Source: CALGLS01 sp045105695
Lineage (GTDB): Bacteria; Bacteroidota; Bacteroidia; Chitinophagales; Saprospiraceae
Length of the DNA stretch: 8,928 nucleotides
Assembly: GCA_045105695.1 (NCBI GenBank)
Contig: JBGCDT010000241.1
Location: forward strand, 1-8,928
Reading direction: 5' to 3'
In this document: positions 5,686 to 8,928 of the stretch, piece after piece
How the letters are laid out: each line of letters opens with the position of its first letter
How positions within the stretch are numbered: position 1 is the stretch's first letter
Notes under the pieces: model-generated
Told to the model about the DNA's origin: nothing
What the model saw: only the letters and a program-made list of their open reading frames with translations
Database searches by the model: none
Made by a program: the position numbers and the translations under genes

Positions 5686-7058
5686 CCATATTAATAATCG
5701 ACGACCAGCAAGACATCATCTTCTCCCTCAAGATGCTCCTCAAGCAACACTACACCCAGGTCTTCGCAGATGATAATCCTTACCACATTCCCCGCCTTCT
5801 CAATCAGTACAACCCAGACGTCGTACTACTCGACATGAATTTCAAAGTCAGTCAAACCAAAGGAGAGGAAGGCATCAAGTGGTTGCAAAAAATAAAAGAA
5901 CTCAAACCTGATTTGCCGGTAATTATGATGACAGCTTTTAGTGATGTAGACACCGCCATCAGTTCCATAAAAACGGGTGCCATTGACTTCATAGAAAAAC
6001 CCTGGCGTAATGAGAAGCTGCTTGCAACTGTAAATTCTGCACTTGCCGTAAGTAGTTCAACTAAGGCTTTACAAAAATCAGAAAGTCAGCAAGCGATTTT
6101 GCAGCAGGACATCAATCAGTCGTTTGGAGACATCCTGGGAGAGTCGCAGATTATGCTCGATCTGAAGAAGATGATTCAGAAAGTAGCGCCAACGGATGCG
6201 AATATTTTGTTACTTGGGGAGAACGGCGTGGGGAAGGAACTCATCGCTCGGACGATCCATAAGTTATCGAAACGCAGCAACAAAATATTCATGGGTGTTG
6301 ACTTGGGAGCTATTGCAGAGTCCTTATTAGAAAGCGAATTGTTTGGTCATGTGAAAGGAGCCTTTACTGGAGCCGACTCGGATAAGACGGGCCGATTCGC
6401 CGCAGCTTCTGGAGGAACTTTATTTTTGGATGAAATTGGAAATTTGACGATTAGTGCGCAACCTAAGTTATTACAGGCTTTGGAAAACAAGCAGATATTT
6501 CCAGTCGGTTCGGCAACTGTGACTCCAGTAGATGTCCGAATTATTTCTGCGACGAATATGCCGCTTACGCAAATGATTCAGGAAAAATCTTTTCGTCAGG
6601 ATTTATTATATAGAATTAATACCGTTGAAATTTCTATTCCGCCACTTCGCCATCGAGGAGAAGACATTATTATTTTAGCAAAGCATTTTTTACAATTGTA
6701 TAAAAAGAAATATTTCAAAGAATCGCTTACCTTCCATAAAGATACGTTGACAAAAATGATGGAATATCCCTGGCATGGAAATGTTCGGGAGTTGCGACAT
6801 AGCGTAGAGCGAGCAATTATTTTATCTGAACAAAAACAATTAATGCCTAGTGATTTTAATCTTCAGACTAACAATCAATCTTCCGATCAAAGCAATGAAA
6901 AAGAAGCGCAGTTGCAAACACTGAATTTAGAAGAGATGGAAGAAATGCTGGTTAGAAAAGCTTTGGTAAAAAATCATGGAAATGTTTCTAAGGCGGCTGC
7001 GGAGTTGGGGCTTACACGGCCTGCGCTTTATCGGCGGATGGATAAGTATGGGTTGTAA
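5670..7058 (+). CDS. Sigma-54-dependent response regulator, NtrC family
   Basis: Transcription activator that uses ATP hydrolysis to open sigma-54 promoters after phosphorylation by a sensor kinase. The receiver domain (about 6-122) has the acidic pair D11/D12, phospho-acceptor D55 in LLDM, T88 and K110 in EKP. The AAA+ domain (about 152-390) has Walker A GENGVGKE (183-190), an intact sigma-54 contact loop GAFTGA (230-235), Walker B GTLFLDEIG (249-257), and GNVREL (370-375) of the sensor II region. A Fis-type HTH closes the protein (about 425-462, NVSKAAAELGLTRPALYRRM). The 462-residue length is normal. It is divergent from the adaptor gene, whose promoter region carries a -24/-12 element, so that operon is the likely target. 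The probable partner kinase lies two genes downstream. The first 60 or so codons are rich in C-ending codons, unlike the middle of the gene. Confidence 0.96.
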   Translation: MKKPATILIIDDQQDIIFSLKMLLKQHYTQVFADDNPYHIPRLLNQYNPDVVLLDMNFKVSQTKGEEGIKWLQKIKELKPDLPVIMMTAFSDVDTAISSIKTGAIDFIEKPWRNEKLLATVNSALAVSSSTKALQKSESQQAILQQDINQSFGDILGESQIMLDLKKMIQKVAPTDANILLLGENGVGKELIARTIHKLSKRSNKIFMGVDLGAIAESLLESELFGHVKGAFTGADSDKTGRFAAASGGTLFLDEIGNLTISAQPKLLQALENKQIFPVGSATVTPVDVRIISATNMPLTQMIQEKSFRQDLLYRINTVEISIPPLRHRGEDIIILAKHFLQLYKKKYFKESLTFHKDTLTKMMEYPWHGNVRELRHSVERAIILSEQKQLMPSDFNLQTNNQSSDQSNEKEAQLQTLNLEEMEEMLVRKALVKNHGNVSKAAAELGLTRPALYRRMDKYGL

Positions 7059-7093
7059 AGATTTATGATTCTTAAAACCGTTTAACTTTTTTT

Positions 7094-8014
7094 ATGAAAA
7101 AGACTTTGATCTTGTTTGTTTTTTATTTCAGTTATTTGAATATTTCTATAGCCAGCTATGGCTGTGATTTTAATTTTCTTTCATACGCTTTAAATGCTGA
7201 AATAATTGTAGTAGGAAAAGTGATAGGTGTAGAAAAATTCTTTGATGAAATTCATCAAAGAGAAACTACCAAAATAAAAATACTACCAGCGAAAATCCTT
7301 AAAGGAAATGTAGGTCAAGATACATTGAATATGTTTTACTATAATAGCTATGATAAAAGCGAGTTAAATCAAATTCTTGAAAAGAAGACAAATCAATTGA
7401 TCTATTGCTTTAAAAGCCATAGAAATAAAAATCAAACAGTATACACTAACTCATGTTTGATAAAAAGAGTAGACAAAACTACTGAAATAAGGTACGTTAA
7501 AAACATAAAAAAATTGCTGGGAATAGCTGCCATTGAAAAAGACAAAGAAAGAGTTAGTCTTTTTGTAGATTGGGCAATAGACTGTCTTAGTGATTCTATA
7601 ATGGCATATAGCGGAATACAAGTTTTATCTCAAGGAGGTATTTTATATCAGTATGATGGAAAGTTAAACACATATAAAAGAATTAAGAAGTATAGATTAA
7701 AAAAAATACAAAAAGAAAGATTATTGGATTATTTAGTCTGGAAAGAGTGGTATCAGTTTTATGACATTGCCATAGTTGATTTAGTGGGCAAATCAAGTAA
7801 AAAAGTACTATTGTACCTTCTTAAGCACCAATTAATTAAAACGGATTTATATAAACCTATCTGGTGGAGAGAGTTTAATATTATGAGAAAAATTGCACAG
7901 ATAAGTAAAAATAAATACTTACTAGATTTGATAGGAGAAATAGAAAGGTTAGGGATTTATTCCAAAGACAAGAGATTGAACGAACTAGCGAGAGAATTCA
8001 GAGTTAGAATGTGA
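7094..8014 (+). CDS. AT-rich secreted protein of unknown function between regulator and kinase genes
   Basis: I do not recognise this 306-residue protein with confidence. Residues 1-20 look like a signal peptide (KK, then a Phe/Leu/Tyr-rich core, ISIA). The mature N-terminus carries Cys24, and residues 33-85 (ALNAEIIVVGKVIGVEKF, then AKILKGNVGQDTLNMF) resemble the OB-like fold of TIMP/netrin-like domains, with Cys105 and Cys121 as possible disulfide partners. From about 150 on it is lysine-rich and mostly helical; HEAT-like helices are possible but no repeat is clear. The gene is visibly more A+T-rich than both neighbours and uses mostly A/T-ending codons. It lies 35 bp after the regulator and 36 bp before the kinase on the same strand, splitting a probable two-component pair. 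That suggests insertion, or a periplasmic partner of the sensor. Confidence 0.75.
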   Translation: MKKTLILFVFYFSYLNISIASYGCDFNFLSYALNAEIIVVGKVIGVEKFFDEIHQRETTKIKILPAKILKGNVGQDTLNMFYYNSYDKSELNQILEKKTNQLIYCFKSHRNKNQTVYTNSCLIKRVDKTTEIRYVKNIKKLLGIAAIEKDKERVSLFVDWAIDCLSDSIMAYSGIQVLSQGGILYQYDGKLNTYKRIKKYRLKKIQKERLLDYLVWKEWYQFYDIAIVDLVGKSSKKVLLYLLKHQLIKTDLYKPIWWREFNIMRKIAQISKNKYLLDLIGEIERLGIYSKDKRLNELAREFRVRM

Positions 8015-8050
8015 TTATAGAAAAAGAAAATTACTTAAATTTCAAAACCC

Positions 8051-8928
8051 GTGAACCTCCTAAAGTCCTTCCGCACCAAAGTCCTCCTCTACCTCCTCCT
8101 ACTGATCGCCACTTCAGCAGCCATTGGTTTCGTACTACTCCATCGCAGTTACAGTTTTCTATTAATGGTTTTAATACCGCTATTTATCGGACTCGTGTAC
8201 ACCTTATTTAAAACAATAGATAGAACCAATACAGATCTTAGTCAATTTATCCTAAGCATTCGCTACGACGATTTCGAGCAACACTTCGCAACGGATCACC
8301 TGGGCGGTTCGCACAAAGAATTATACCAAGCGTTTAATACCATTATTGACAAATACAAAGACATCCGTTCAGAAAAAGAAATTCAAAATCAAATTTTACA
8401 AACTATTATTGGACATGTGGACACTGGAATTTTTTGTACTGATGAAAATGGAAAATGCCTGATGATGAATACCGCTTTAAAACAATTATTTCATAAATCT
8501 TATATTCCTGATTTTAAAGGTTTAAAAGCAATCGTTCCAAACTTGTACGAGGTCGTAAAAGACTTACAACCTGGAGATCGGGAAACAGTAAAAGAAGTTA
8601 TCCAAAACGAAATCCTACAAATTGCCGTTCAGGTTTTTATTTTAAAATTAAAAGAAGACACCATAAAAGTCTACACCTTTTATAACATCCACAACGAACT
8701 TTCTGACCACGAAGTAAAATCCTGGCAGAAACTCATCCGCATCCTCGCCCATGAAATAATGAACTCCATCGCTCCGATAACATCCATCAGTAACTCCGTA
8801 ATTGAATTGTTAGAAAAAAAGGAAACCATTGATAAAGAAGAAACAATGGAAATCAAAGAAGCTTTCCAAATCATTCAAAAGCGTGGCGAAGGATTGATGA
8901 ACTTCACAGACACCTATCGCAAGCTCAC
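8051..8928 (+). CDS. Sensor histidine kinase, 5' part (cut by window edge)
   Basis: Membrane sensor kinase, probable partner of the NtrC-type regulator. The start is GTG at 8051: an in-frame TAA at 8036-8038 leaves no earlier start except ATT, and the next Met falls inside the second membrane segment. Two membrane segments (about 11-30 and 36-53) are joined by a very short loop, so there is almost no periplasmic sensor domain. A linker follows, then a PAS-like domain (about 113-215, with TIIGHVDTGIFCTDENGKC). The HisKA H-box LAHEIMNSIAPI has the phospho-accepting His at about 234; this HEIMN form is the one seen in NtrB-like kinases of Bacteroidota paired with sigma-54 regulators. The ATP-binding domain lies past the right edge. 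Frame is open for 292 codons to the end. No Shine-Dalgarno sequence is seen. Confidence 0.92.
   Translation, partial: MNLLKSFRTKVLLYLLLLIATSAAIGFVLLHRSYSFLLMVLIPLFIGLVYTLFKTIDRTNTDLSQFILSIRYDDFEQHFATDHLGGSHKELYQAFNTIIDKYKDIRSEKEIQNQILQTIIGHVDTGIFCTDENGKCLMMNTALKQLFHKSYIPDFKGLKAIVPNLYEVVKDLQPGDRETVKEVIQNEILQIAVQVFILKLKEDTIKVYTFYNIHNELSDHEVKSWQKLIRILAHEIMNSIAPITSISNSVIELLEKKETIDKEETMEIKEAFQIIQKRGEGLMNFTDTYRKL

Noticed and set aside
8011..8211. 66-codon plus-strand frame starting at GTG 8011
   Set aside because: It is proline-rich nonsense and lies out of frame over the signal-anchor region of the histidine kinase, which has clear membrane segments and domain motifs.
8680..8874. 64-codon minus-strand frame
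   Set aside because: It is antisense to the HisKA region of the kinase and shows no independent features.

Overview
The window looks like a chromosomal segment of a Bacteroidota bacterium. It is AT-rich, genes start behind A-rich leaders with no Shine-Dalgarno sequence, and the protein families (MacB-type ATPases with a MacA-like adaptor, an NtrC-type regulator with a PAS histidine kinase, a lipoprotein serine hydrolase) match that phylum. I cannot resolve the genus.

Layout. Five genes run leftward from about 5273 to 98: a membrane-anchored HlyD/MacA-like adaptor, a small secreted protein of unknown function, two paralogous 228-residue MacB/LolD-type ABC ATPases, and a lipoprotein of the class C beta-lactamase (serine hydrolase) family. 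Three genes run rightward from 5670: a sigma-54-dependent response regulator (receiver, AAA+, Fis-type HTH), an AT-rich gene for a secreted protein of unknown function, and the 5' part of a sensor histidine kinase that is cut by the right edge. The kinase starts at a GTG codon.

How the parts fit. The 396-bp divergent intergenic region holds a good -24/-12 (sigma-54) promoter pointing into the transporter genes. A TGGACA-type imperfect palindrome lies at about -97 and a perfect 19-nt palindrome at about -45. The regulator has an intact GAFTGA loop, the sigma-54 contact. The simplest reading is a self-contained envelope-stress or efflux circuit: the kinase phosphorylates the NtrC-type regulator, which binds upstream of the sigma-54 promoter and switches on the adaptor/ATPase genes. 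The MacB-like (FtsX-type) permease needed to complete the exporter is not in the window.

The region also carries a dispersed intergenic repeat (consensus roughly TTTACCACRAAG, a 9-12 nt spacer, CACAAAG, then a T-run). One copy lies between the two ATPase genes and an inverted pair lies in the divergent region. The components belong to known families. The less ordinary points are the promoter architecture, the asymmetric ATPase pair, the two unidentified secreted proteins embedded in the two gene groups, and the repeats.
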